Below are positions 36,401 through 47,700 of a stretch of DNA of 64,000 nt, piece after piece. How positions within the stretch are numbered: position 1 is the stretch's first letter; each line of letters opens with the position of its first letter. The stretch comes from Acanthococcus lagerstroemiae. Lineage: Eukaryota > Arthropoda > Insecta > Hemiptera > Eriococcidae. Where the stretch lies: positions 59,821,722 to 59,885,721 of the forward strand of contig CM063112.1 of assembly GCA_031841125.1 (NCBI GenBank). Direction: 5' to 3'. The position numbers and the translations under genes were made by a program. A model generated the notes under the pieces. That model saw only the letters and a list, made by a program, of their open reading frames with translations, was not told the origin of the DNA and made no database searches.

Positions 36401-36553
36401 AAGAGCAAGGTGAGTATTTCCAATGATTGGGTATGCATAGGGGCCATTAAATCGATCAACTAACTTTCGCAATCGTCTGTTTCGGAAATGGTACACCAAG
36501 TAGCCTCCACATATGAACACCAACAGCCATTGAAAAAGAACAGATGTTGACAT
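30445..36553 (-). CDS. CYP4-like cytochrome P450, incomplete at the C-terminus
   Basis: Microsomal haem monooxygenase. Exons with phase-compatible GT..AG junctions: 36553-36388 (start MSTSVLFQWLLVF, membrane anchor, PIIGNTHLALG), 35773-35658 (IIEIGKKFMYQYQYTSPIRAW, FIYDPDNVQQ), 35221-35064 (C-helix WKKQR, NPTFNLKFM), 34597-34516, 32695-32569 (NPLLHPEIINKI), 32083-32020, 31734-31631, 31310-31242 (I-helix GSITTAINL), 30918-30747 (K-helix ETLR) and 30624-30445 (WDPDRFLPE, haem loop FSIAPRSCIG). The stretch near 35330-35245 (GYEVFEAIVRGSVY) belongs before the C-helix, but its join is unclear, with a possible frame break. A short exon between 35064 and 34597 and the final exon are missing. The I-helix lacks its usual acidic residue and the haem loop has Ala for the usual Gly. 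It may be intact with unrecognised exons, or a decaying gene. Confidence 0.85.
32229..32443. mobile_element. Small MITE with GGTAATATCG words in a P450 intron
   Basis: GTATCGTTAACTGAGGTAAT at the left is answered by ATTACCCCAGTTGACGGTAC at the right, an imperfect inverted end of about 25 bp. Inside, GGTAATATCG, GTAGTATCG and CGATATTACC recur six or more times. No coding capacity. It lies in the intron between exons 32695-32569 and 32083-32020. Confidence 0.6.
32755..34424 (+). mobile_element. 5'-truncated R1-type non-LTR retrotransposon with 8-bp target duplication
   Basis: The copy is bounded by AAGTGACT at 32747-32754 and 34425-34432. It consists of the RT-to-end part of ORF2 and a GC-rich 3' tail of about 375 bp ending TACGTCCCACCACACATG. 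It is inserted antisense in a P450 intron, about 50 bp upstream of an exon acceptor. Its GC content is well above its surroundings. The open frame and perfect target duplication suggest a recent insertion. Unlike canonical R1 it is not in 28S rDNA. Confidence 0.9.
32758..34047 (+). CDS. Non-LTR retrotransposon ORF2, C-terminal part (RT palm to zinc knuckle)
   Basis: About 430 codons open to a stop at 34047. It starts inside the RT palm: CGVPQGSVLGPTLWN (residues about 8-22), then the catalytic YADDTLVV (about 42-49), ALKYLGLWFD, and the thumb/connection region with QRRMMYVNVIMTVLLYG. The C-terminus has a zinc-knuckle-like CAHCDRGAEDTPWHTLFEC motif typical of R1/Jockey-group ORF2. Endonuclease and fingers are lost by 5' truncation, so it cannot be a complete enzyme. 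There is no real start codon; the frame is open from the insertion point. An opposite-strand frame of 340 codons is a shadow of it. Confidence 0.9.
   Translation, partial: TEMTCGVPQGSVLGPTLWNVAFNGMLRLALPPGVKLICYADDTLVVCQAETTAEVTRRVNQASEMLTHWIESAGLCLAVQKTEAVLFTTRRKYSPLTFVQKGVEIGLCTALKYLGLWFDGKLHFREHFRRAAEKADRVAGQLSRLMSNLGGPREQRRMMYVNVIMTVLLYGTPVFADAIDIPYRRAKMEKIQRKAAIRCVSAYRTVSSDAVGVLARIPPIELKVGEIAAVYGAKKKAKTKREALRGKRIIQQDTLRKWKDALAHSTKGEWTRALIRNLDIWVGRTHGALNFHLTQVLSGHGCFGTYLYRMSIAPSPVCAHCDRGAEDTPWHTLFECEAWEQERRGTATTAIDPGGDDEEEEDDVGVTSRLAPDTLVPEMMKNGSSWNRVSAFVSAIMKKKMETEWSRQRAGDSPSSAHTIDQEVNSVPS
35492..35608 (+). mobile_element. 117-bp R1-type 3' end insertion
   Basis: Carries GCGATACTCGAAAGGGTAGT and GCATCGCCATACATTCTACCA-type words of the R1-type tail. 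Flanked by a perfect 10-bp duplication CTATTAATAA (35482-35491 and 35609-35618). It sits in the P450 intron just after exon 35773-35658, again antisense to the gene. Confidence 0.85.
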
Positions 36554-38240
36554 TCTGAAAAACGTTATCATAAAATATTTCTCTACTAATCTAAAATAAA
36601 ATAAATGGACCGAGTAAGCTAGTTCCTGTATTCCATAACTTTTCACACCCTTTTGGGACTCCGATTTTTTTCCCTTTGTAATGAAGAGAAATTTTTGCCA
36701 CCTACAACTAGTCTCTAAATTTTTTCATAGTTCTTGGAATCATTAAGTCTGTCTTTTATAATCATGTTCAAGTATACCATAGTGAAACGAATAAATGCCT
36801 CGAATTGTCGAGAGGAAAGTCCTTTATGAAAATGGCGACCAGTTAGATATGTCGCTAATATGAAACTCTGCTTATTATCTACCTACTCTCTGCCTTAAAT
36901 AACTGAAATGTTTCGTGATCTCAAGGGAAACTTTGATTCATAAAACGAAAATAAGAACTCGAGGGTTGCAAAATCTATGTGTCATACTCGACTGCATTCA
37001 CTTGTGCATAGAAAAATGATGTCACATGTGTGACTTCTGGAATAGTACCATCTTATACCCTACCTCACATAGAGTAACAGAATTCTGTCTTGAAAACTTC
37101 TTCATGAAAATGAATTCCAACGATCAACCCTTGAAAAAAAATGTCAATATGGAAACCCTATCACTTTTTCAACACGATATTGTGGTTGAATATGATACAG
37201 AATTTGATTCTAAAACCGAATTACTATGTCAATACCGACTTTTCTGTAAACGTAGCATGTACTAAAGGATGGGCTGGGTATTGACATTTATTCAAGCTGG
37301 TGAGCTCCTTATCCTCCATCTTTTTTAAACAAAAAATACACATTCGAGCTCAACTTCCCCAACGCTTCGCTTATGGACTTCTACATCGAATTTTAAAATA
37401 AATTCTGATATGGAATTCTATCCGAATGTGATTGTACATGGTAACTCGATTCTCATCGGTATTCACAAGCCAAAAATATCACATACTGTTGTTCGCACAG
37501 AGTACGGATTTGAATGTCAACAAAGTGATGAATTTTTGTAATGACTGATTAATTTTGTCAAGCAATCTCAACCTTGAAGGGTGAGCGAATTGCCGGAGGA
37601 TTGTAAAACATTCCAATACAAATCAACATATTTAGGCTGAACTTCGCTTTTCTTAATAAAATGTCTATTACAATCGATTTGATTCATTTTTTTGCAGGTT
37701 AACAGTTGAACTTCCATTCAATGATCTCACCATGCCGTTCCATTAAGATTACTCGTCGAGCATCAATTTTCTAATTCGAATGTCCTTTTTTAGAGACAAG
37801 TCGCACTCTACTTTCGACAGAAGGACATAACATAAAATTGTGTGCTCCTAAAATCAAAATAATTGAAGCGCGATGTAAGCTTAATGTGTCGAACCTTGAG
37901 AAGTAGGTGCGTTATGCCGTATAGCAGCCTAAGAAATAAGAAATCAGTTTAAAAATTATAAAGGTTTTTTTTCCTCTCTCGCTAAATTGAGTATATTTGT
38001 CACCAGATTAGACATTGTGTGGCAAATATTTTCAGGTATTTAAATTATGAAGTTTGATTACCTAACCTTCCGCTGTGCTCAGCTGACATCCTCGTCAGTG
38101 TTGCCAAGTAGATGTTTTATTAATACATTTCGTGACACAGGACAGTCAAGTACGAGTAATTAATCCTAATGAATGCGCTCCTAAGATAAAGAATTATTCT
38201 TGAAAAACGAAATTGGAGCGTAAAATTTCTCAAAGTGCGT
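36554..38240. other. P450 upstream region, no feature recognised
   Basis: AT-rich sequence upstream of the P450 start. It should hold the promoter, but no motif stands out clearly enough to call. A 79-codon frame at 37026-37265 has no recognisable motif. Confidence 0.35.
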
Positions 38241-38915
38241 GCAAATGAAAGGGGCCTAAGAGCAAAAACATAGTTTTGAGATAAACGCGTTCAAAGTTTC
38301 AGTTTGTTACCACAGAATAAAGTAGATAAAAACGTACGGTAAAAAAGTACCTAAACTAGACGACTTTACGTTCCAAAATGAATTGACCTTGTAAAATATG
38401 TTCCTAATATTCTCGGCAATTTTTCAAAGTAGACTCTATAAGTGCCCTTGTCATTGGCAGTGAATTTTTGCATCAAAATTGAATATTAATCTATGTTGTT
38501 ATGGTCTAAAAAGGTATTCTAATGAGAAATTAATTTAACGTTCCAGATCAGTTGATGTACCTTTGGTAGAAATAATCCTATTTTCGGCAATTTTTCAAAG
38601 TAGACTCTATGAGTGCCCTTTTCATTGGCAGTGAATTTTTGCATCAAAATTGAATATTAATCTATGTTGTTATGGGCCAAAAAGGTATTCTAATGCGAAA
38701 TTAATACAAGAACACAACGAATCCACCAAACCAGTCAAATTTTTTCAGTAGTATTGAAAACTGCTTGAACAGAAAATTTAATAAGACTGATAACTCTGCG
38801 ACTATTATAGATATCAACACGCGGTTTTCACTACTCGATAAAGCGCGCTTCAGAGCATCAGAATAGTCGATGTCCGCTAAAGGGCCTAATTATCACTTAG
38901 GCCCCTTTCATTTGC
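38241..38915. mobile_element. 675-bp element with perfect 20-bp inverted ends
   Basis: The word GCAAATGAAAGGGGCCTAAG (38241-38260) is matched exactly in reverse complement at 38896-38915. No coding capacity and no clear target duplication. Inside is a direct duplication at an offset of 171 bp (about 38407-38536 and 38578-38707, e.g. CGGCAATTTTTCAAAGTAGA). Probably a MITE. Confidence 0.7.
38407..38707. repeat. Direct duplication of about 130 bp at a 171-bp offset
   Basis: Two units share CGGCAATTTTTCAAAGTAGA, CATTGGCAGTGAATTTTTGC and AAAAAGGTATTCTAATG with few differences. They lie inside the 675-bp element. Confidence 0.85.
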
Positions 38916-40689
38916 ATCCACTCAAATACGAAATCCCGAGTTCGTGGGACGCTTCATAAAACTGAAATTCAATTGGCATAAGAGTTATCTGTTCCAGCTG
39001 AAGTAATTTGATGTAATATTTCCGCCATAACTACTTGCGGAATCTCGGTCCCAATTCTGCTAGAAAATAATACGTATACTTACGCGCACACATGGCATAA
39101 AAACCGATTGTTCTCCTAGAAATGGTAAATGAATCGATCCGTTACAAATGTCAAAAAGACCTAACTGTTTACTGTAAAATAATAAATGAGTTGAATTGTT
39201 ATTTATGTGCAAGAGCAACGTAATAATATAGAAATTTTTTGTGGATAGACATATAAAGCTGACAGGACTGGCACCAGAGTGTTCCTACAGAGGTGGATTT
39301 ATTGATGTTAACTCCAAAACGTGCTGACGAAACACTCATTCACAAGCAGAGTAAGTTAAAATCTTCCAATTTTTAGGAACATTTTACTGATATATAACTA
39401 TTTTGGACAATCATTGTGGAATTATTTTCATATACTTCCTAAAACCGTAAGTGAATAAAGATTCTTCTTTACTTGTGCAAAGTGGTGTACAATTTGAAAA
39501 GCTCTTCAAAATCTTTTTGATCTCATTAAAACTGTACTAGATTTGTTTAAGGTTCTTTATAATTCTTCCAGACTTGTTCTAGACTTCAACAGAACTGAAC
39601 TCAGCGCTTCTAGAAACCGCTGTTCTAATATACTTCTCTCTTTTTTTTTTGCTATATTTTCATTTAAGATCCCAACATTGGTGATACGTCACAGCTCTCA
39701 TTTGGGGAGGGAAGATTTTTAAATCATAAATAAATTAAACCTTAGCCCTTCAATACGGCTGATTATCGACCAAATGGGGCAACTCAGATTTGCAGTTCCT
39801 ATTCCAAATCCATTACAGCGACATTTGTGGTCAAAGATCGGCTTGACTCCTGATCCATCGTTCAAGTCTCCAAACATTTTCCATACTAAATTTTTCTGTA
39901 GACATGGCTATCCTAGGCAATGTTACAGCGAATTTTTCAGAAATCGTACGAGAGAAATTTTTAGGCCAGACCGCAGCGTGAGTATTCGAAATCACAGAAA
40001 ACGCGAGTTTGTAGAGGAAGCGTGTTGCTTGACTTATAGTAAAAACCGATCTTAATGCAAGTGAAATTAAGCTTAGAGTGATAAAAAAAGGCGTCAAATA
40101 GTAAAATGAGTTACGATCGACAATATAGTGTAGAGAAACGAAGAATTTTAATATTTCCTCGCGCAAGAAAATTCACATATGTAGATTTCTCCCATTCCCC
40201 CACTGGCGCAGAGTGCGAGCACCCAATCTCCCGATTAGACGTTCGATGGAGCATTAGTTTAACTCGTGGCATCCTAAAAAAAGTAAAATGTAACCTCTTA
40301 TCATCAGAATTACTTGAAAAGGAAGATATTCGAGCATGTACATATTACTACTACCTACCTTTATTTTCCAGGATAAATTTGCTCCTTTATGTCACAATGA
40401 TAATTCGGCGTAATAAAGTAACTAAATAGCGCTTCTACTCACCTATATGCTTATTTTTGTCAAAATATTTATCTGAATTTTTTTATTTACCGAAATCTGT
40501 GCAGCGAAAATCACATTGCCCGTATCTTGAAATCAAGAAAACACTGATAAGATGAAAACAAAATTCTAAAAATAAAAAATTAGCTAGAATTCCCGTTTTC
40601 TCTCTTGGCCAGTGTTGACTGTTGTAGAATGTAACATGTCACACTGATTTCAGACCTTCAATGTTGTTATCAGGCCTGTTATCACACCC
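38916..40689. other. No gene recognised
   Basis: AT-rich sequence between a MITE and a retroelement fragment. Frames of 93-111 codons overlap on both strands at 39774-40429; none has a recognisable motif or splice-site support. Confidence 0.35.
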
Positions 40690-40960
40690 TGTCCATATTC
40701 CTACCCTTTACTCTATCTAATTTCCTCCATCCGCTTTATTTTTTTCATTCGTATAGCCAAAGAATTCCCCCGTTCTAGTTCCTTTCTGACTTTGACCAGG
40801 AGGACCCGACTCCACCACGCAGTGGCCGCATATGCGATTCTAGGACGTATTACACCGGTATATATCCAGTGCATCATTTTGGGAGAGTCCCCAGGTCCTG
40901 TCGACAAAGGTGCGGCAAGCCCAGAGAGCTTCAATCCCTTTTCGTATTTTCTCTGAGAAA
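40690..40960 (-). mobile_element. Fragment of the Jockey/LOA-like retrotransposon
   Basis: The minus strand reads PKMMHWIYTGVIRPRIAYAA followed by WWSR, the conserved stretch after the RT domain. The nucleotide sequence matches 5190-5320 (CAGTGCATCATTTTGGGAGA, CCCAGGTCCTG). It ends where segmental copy B begins, so it may mark the duplication edge. Confidence 0.75.
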
Positions 40961-41765
40961 AAATTCAAATAAGATGCGCTATTCTTCGCGGTAAAATGTT
41001 CCATGAAGTATAGAAAGTAACGTAAAGCATTTCTAAGTTAAAATTTTGTTTGATTTTATAAAGGAGATATGTCACATGTATAACAGCCGGTGAGGGAGGA
41101 AAATTAATCATTTCCCTCCCCCTAGGGTTTCTCCAAAAATGCATGTTTACAAGAAACACATGAAAACACGATTTTTCTTCTTCTTGAAATGGGTCTTGCT
41201 ATCTCCTAGAAGTACCTTTTACTCCGTGCCTCTTCTCTATTCCAGCCCTTCCTTACTCTTCCCTCGACTATGATTTTTATTAAACCCATATGTAAGAGAG
41301 AAAAATGCTTGTCACCTTTAAGATACACGTGTGAGCATACTCAATTAGAATGATGTTTTCAAATTATTTTAATTTTCTTTAGTTTGAGTGCATTTTAAAT
41401 TCATAAAGATCGTTAATACCTACACAATCAACGCATATCATTTCAAGGAAATCAAGGAGAACAAAAACACTCTTTATTGTACCTTCACCTTTACAAGTCA
41501 CTAAAATTATATTCAAAAAGAATATAAGAATACAGTTTGAAACTACGCTTACAGGGTGAATCAGAGAAATCCCCGCATATACCGCAAGGGAATACGATGT
41601 GTGTAGAGATATTCGCCTCGTTTCGGATCACTCTGTCCTCAAGAGTACGGCTTTATCCTTGTGGCATTATTACCGTAGATATGCAGTCTAACTGAGGCTT
41701 CGATGATAATCGTTGTCAAAGAATATTAATTACAAAATATTATAAATCACAGAGCAGTGCGAAAA

Positions 41766-44700
41766 TCATTTGAATCCACTATGAATGGCTACAAATCCAA
41801 AAATAAAGGTTTCGTACGTTACTAAACGAAAGCCTACTTTTTCGATCATACCTCTGAATACCTCCTGAAAGCATGTTTCATCAGTGAGAATGAATATTTA
41901 AACCGTACTTATTGCAGTGAGAGAACACATATACGTACCGGAGTTGGAAACTTTTGTCGGCTCTCAGCCATGAAGTCCTGGTACACATTCCGTTGGCCAA
42001 ATAAGATCAGCCCCATAATAAAAAACATTATACGCATAAACCCATTGATTATTCTACGGAAAGGAGGAAGTACAAATACTAGAAATTTAGAATGGATGAT
42101 AAGCGAATAAAACTATGTCCGTTTTACAACAGTAACTTCTAAGTAGCACGATTGGTTACAAAATTAGGTTCAAAAACCCGAACCAAAGACCTGATCAGGT
42201 ACTCTAAATCGTTGAAAAAGCAGATATTTTCTCAATAAATTAGAACAGCAAAAATACAGAAATTATACATGGTTCCTCATAGCACTTAACCCCCTTCATC
42301 CGCTCAAGCAGGCAACTTATCTTGACTACATGTAGTATATTTACTTGTTCGTACACTTGAAGGTACCAAAGATACAAACATGGAAAAGATTATACATAAT
42401 ATATTATGAATGGAAAATATTCATTCTCCAGCATTGCTAATAGATAGACTGGTGAAACTGTTTGCTAACTGTAAAGAACCACTGCGAGACCTCAAAAAGA
42501 TAAATAGGTACTGTAATCGGATCAATAAAATGTTCACAAAATGATTTAATTTTAAGAACAAATTTATCATTTTCATTCCAATTTTGAATAAAAATTGTCG
42601 GTTGGACTCGGTGATTTTTTTCACAGTAAACAAAGTCCTCCTTCATACCCCTCGAAAGTACTCCTTGGTTTCAGTTCTACCTATTTTAGTGTTCCAGTTT
42701 GAAAACTAAAATAAAGGCAGTGATTTACTATCTCGAAAATTATGTTTTTTAGATTCTTATTGTTTCTAATATTTCAGTTTATAGGAAGTACCTCGTGTAT
42801 AACCAAAAGAGACCAAGGCCACTTCGTTCAGTCCTCTCTTTTCATTTGCTCTCACCCGAGCCATTTTACTTCAAGGGCGCAAATAGGCAAAATACTGTAC
42901 AGGGGTACAGCCCTGCTGACAAAACTCCGCCTTCGAAGAGCGCGTTTTTGAAAAAAACGGGCGTTTTAACTAAAAAATCACTTAGAACCTTGAAAATTTT
43001 ACTGGCAGTTTTAACAACTTTTTATTTACGCGCGCATTAGCCATTGCTTTTTGAAAACATTCAACGTGCGAATTTCTTCATGTTACAAAAATGGGCGTTT
43101 TAGAGAAGTAAAGATGGGAAAATTTGCCGGACGTTTCATCAGTTCTTAATTTACGCGCAGATTCATAAGAAATGTTCAGCGCGCGTATTCTCTCATATCA
43201 CTAGAATGCCCCTTTTTTAAGAAAGAGAGCGTTTTCTGTAATTGTTATACATAGGAAATCGTACGTTTTGCGCTCATGGTATTATACGCGTGAATATGAA
43301 CAGGTTCGAAAACGCCCGAATTATTACAATTTCGTGGCGTTTTCCACATACATCTGCGCGCGCAGATTAAATTATTGATAACGTGAAACCGTTACTGGTT
43401 ATCTGTGTGGCTGTGACTTGTAGCCTGAAATGCTGAAATTGTGAAACGAAAAACAACAGTCGTGGTTTATTTAAGTTTCCATGTATTATTCTGTGATGCA
43501 TATCATTTAAATAACCATATGGAGGATGATTCTCAGAACGAACACGGTAAGAACTATGTATAATACACGTACAATATCTTTAAAATGTGTAAGTAAGTGC
43601 GATATTAGATTGCAATGTCAATTCATTATAGTGAGTACGAATTAGAGAGAAAATTGATTTCTAAGAGCACGTACATAATATCGCCCTGTATAAGTTGATA
43701 CTCGTATTTTGTCCTGCAACGCTAAAGAACTTGTGTGTTTCAGGGATCTTCAGTATGCATATTTTGAATAACAACATCTCCCACATTCAGATTCGTCCTG
43801 TTAATTCATTACATCGAAGTGGTATAGAAATAGTGGGAGTCTAGGAAACTGCAGTTTGTAAAAAGAGTTTCAAATTACATACTTCGGCATAGAAATGAGA
43901 TAGAAACATGAAACAAAATCTGGTTTATATATAGTACCTAGAATGAATGGTTCCAACCCTGATCGTCATTGCGTGTAGGAATGGCAATTCCTCGCTCATC
44001 TGCTTGCTCTTTTAGCGAACTAGGGTTTTTAATCTGCTCACTGCTCCAATATGTTGCTCCGGATTGTTCTTTATCAGTAAAGAGAGAAGTGTCGCAGCGA
44101 TCAGGTTTGAGATCAACTATTCCTTGCTTGATTTACGAATAACGAATAGAACATAGAACAACTGATTTGTACCAAGAACGAAAGAAGATATTGTGTTTGT
44201 ACGGGTATCCTGACTAAGACTTCTTATAAAAGTTTGTACTTTGTAGTTCGGTGCATTTTTCGCTGAGTGTTATGATAGAAGAAATCTGAAATTGAACAAT
44301 ATGGAACAAATTTAACTAAGATGGTCGGGTTTCATAGCGTTTTTAACACCAAAAATTTTGCAATAAGGTTTTTGACTTTTTGTAATTGAGAATAATTATC
44401 ACTGACCATGAGGTCTCGGATTATGTAGCTGGTCTAGGTACACCAACGAAAACCTTTTGTTTTTGAACGGTATATCAAAAAAATAAAAGTGTGTAACGTT
44501 GATTCATAATACGTATTGTGGGAAAAGAAAAAACTGAGTGACCTGAAAAGAAATCTGTGAATATAACGTTGCTAGATATCTGTGAAGACGAAATACTGCG
44601 ATCGCTTGTTGAAATACAGAACCTGAGTGTTACTCATATCCACGCTGTCCTCTTTCTTTCAACAATCATAAATCTGATCCTTCCATTTGATGATGTACAT

Positions 44701-47700
44701 GCAGAATTCTGTACTTTGAAATACACGCGGTTCTAGCTGTCTTAGGACAGATACAGCAGGAAACTCCTCCCAGCTGGAAAATTACTACCAAAAAAAAGAT
44801 TTTACACCCGATATTACTACCTAGGTAGTAAAATTGGTAGTTTGTGAACTACTTAAGGGGGTGTACTATCCACATTTACAACCTATAAGACAACGACAGT
44901 ACTCGTGGGTAGCACTACTGTAGTATGTACATATGGTAGTGAATACAACCATAGTACTAACAAGAGTACTACTGTTGTCAGTACAGCCTATATGTGCATA
45001 TGGTAGTGAATACAACTATAGTACTTACAAGAGTTCTACTGCTGCCAATACAACCTGTGTGTAAATACACCCCTTTCACAACCAAAAGTACTGCTGGTAA
45101 TAGTAGGTCACGGTAGTAAATGCATCTGTAGTACTTACAAGAGTACTACTGCTGTTGATACAAGCTGTACATAGGTTATTCAGACAGTACTCCCAGTATT
45201 ACTACCATAGTATGTACCCGCAGTAGTGAATGCAACCACTGTACTTCTAAGAATACTACTATATTTAGTACAACTCACATGTAGGTACACCTGCTTCACA
45301 CCTAAAATTACTACTAGGAATAGTAGTGCACTGTAGTAAATACAAAGTAGTGCCTGTAAGAGGACTACTGGTGTTAATACAACCATGTAAATACACCCAT
45401 TTCACACTTGCTAATTAGTGATGCTATACTACTACTCACTTTCTAGGCTGTACTACTACTGTGAGTGCTACCATATTGCTGAAATTGGTTATTTCTTCCC
45501 CATACACTGTTATTGGATGATGTTTATAGAACAAAATTTGAAACAAGTAAAATTAAAAAACTTTTTATCAAATGAAGATGAAATTCATCAAATAGGCCTA
45601 AGACTATATAAGATTGCTTAAGGAACAGTTATTCTTAGAATATGAAAAAAAATTATAAAAATCATAAGAGAAAAGTAGAAAAAATTGTTTATAAAATGAA
45701 AGTGACTTTTTAATGTAGGTCTATATCTCATTATAAAATAGCATAATAATAAAAGCGACCATTTAGTACAGAAAGAAGACATAATTTTGTAAAAAGGAAA
45801 AGAGAAGAAAATGCAAAAAAATTATCATCAACTCAAGGTAACAAATAGTGGTGACTTAATATAAACCTACATTCAACAACAAAATTGCTTAATAATACTC
45901 GTAACAATGAACAATTAGTGTAGGAAGACGATATAAATCTATTTTAAAAAATGAGAAGAAATTGGAAATAATTATTTATAAAGTGAAAGTATCAAACAGT
46001 AACTTTTCAACATATGCCCACATCTGAACACAAAAAATTGCTTAATAATAACGATGAATATTTAGTGTGGGAGGATGACAAAGTTTTAAAAAAAAAACAA
46101 TAGGAGAACAAAGATAAAAAATTATTCATCAAATGAAGGTAACAAACAGTAACATTATTCAATACATGTGATTACAAAATGGTTTAATAATAACAAATGA
46201 TCAGTGTAGGAAAATTATATGTATAATTTTATAAAGGAAGCAGAAGAGACAGCAGAGAGAAAAAAATCGAAAAGTATTCATTGAATAAAGATAACAAATA
46301 GCACCTTTTTATACAGCCCTATATGTCTAACTATAAAATCAGGGAAGATAAGTGTACAAAGACTATATAATTTTACAAAAATAACGAGAAAAAAGACGAA
46401 AAAAATTGCAAAAAATGATTCATTAGATGAAGGTAACAAATAGTGACTTTTCAACATATACCTACATCTGTTTAAAAAAATTACTTCATGGTAACAATGA
46501 ACAATTAATACAGTATAGTACCTACGTAAAAAAATAGTTTAAAAAAGTGAAAAATTGGAAAAAATGATTCATCGAATGAAGGTAATACAACAGTGAAATT
46601 CTGACACAATGGACAACAAAATGGCTTAATAATATCAAAGAATCAGCCGTATTGACCATTTTCACATTTAAATTCCGCAAAATTCCGCAGCGTCTCAAAA
46701 TTTCTGCAAAATGAGACACTTTTTTCTCACTACTGAAACGGAAAATAATTTCCGCAACTTCAGTCGCGAAGAAACTGAATCCGTTTCCGCAATCCTGTAC
46801 CGTATTCCTACCACGCAACGTTCAGCTGCAGAATTCTATTCCTCTACTGACGCGGAAAAAATCATATTTCCACATTATTCCGCTTTGAACAAAATCTATT
46901 TCCGCATTGTCCCGCCTCGAACAAAATCTATTTCCGCATAGTTCTGCTTCGAACAAAATCTATTTTCCGCAGCGTTCCACTGCGTTTCATCAATTATATT
47001 CTGCCACACAATTATTTCTCTGGAGCGTCTCGGAGCGGACTATATTGGAAGCAGAACTGCGTAGGAAATTTTATTCAGCAGTGTTCAGGAGCGACTATTA
47101 TTTCACTGCTGTACAAAGCACAATATTCTTCAATGCATACTACGGCGACTTTCATTAATTTCTGATGCTAGTATGAAAGAAAACAATTTTTGAAAATAAA
47201 TTTCGCGTCGCATTCGCGTGCTGGGTGGCTGCATTTCTGGAATCTGAAAATTTAATTTTCAGCATGAGAGCAGATTATTGAAAAGTGAAATGTATACAGA
47301 ATGAGTGGCAAGAAGTGACCTTTGTAGAAAAAAGTGACTAAATGGACGCCCTGCTAACCCCATATAATACGGCCAAGACGTCAGGAAAAAATATTAGCGT
47401 CTGTTGAAACAAAATAGGTCTGTTTGGGCAGCATACAGAAACTACCAAAATTGACAAAATGTACAGAAAGTGCGTTTGGGCAACTTTTCTGCACTTTCTG
47501 TAACTGCAGAGAGAATGTTCAAGCACCAACTTTCTGGAGTTTCTGTAAGTTTCTGTACTTGCAGAACTACAAAGTTTCTGTAACTTTTTTGTGAACAGTT
47601 GGAACGGAAAAAAACTTTGGTTATTCCTTATAAAAAATTTGCTAACAATTAAATAATTTTATAAGAGAACGTTGAAGGTGATTTGCAATTGTTCAATTTT

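Noticed and set aside
44800..45430. A CRISPR-like array
   Set aside because: The words are permutations of GTAGTA with no constant repeat plus unique spacers, and the sequence is eukaryotic.
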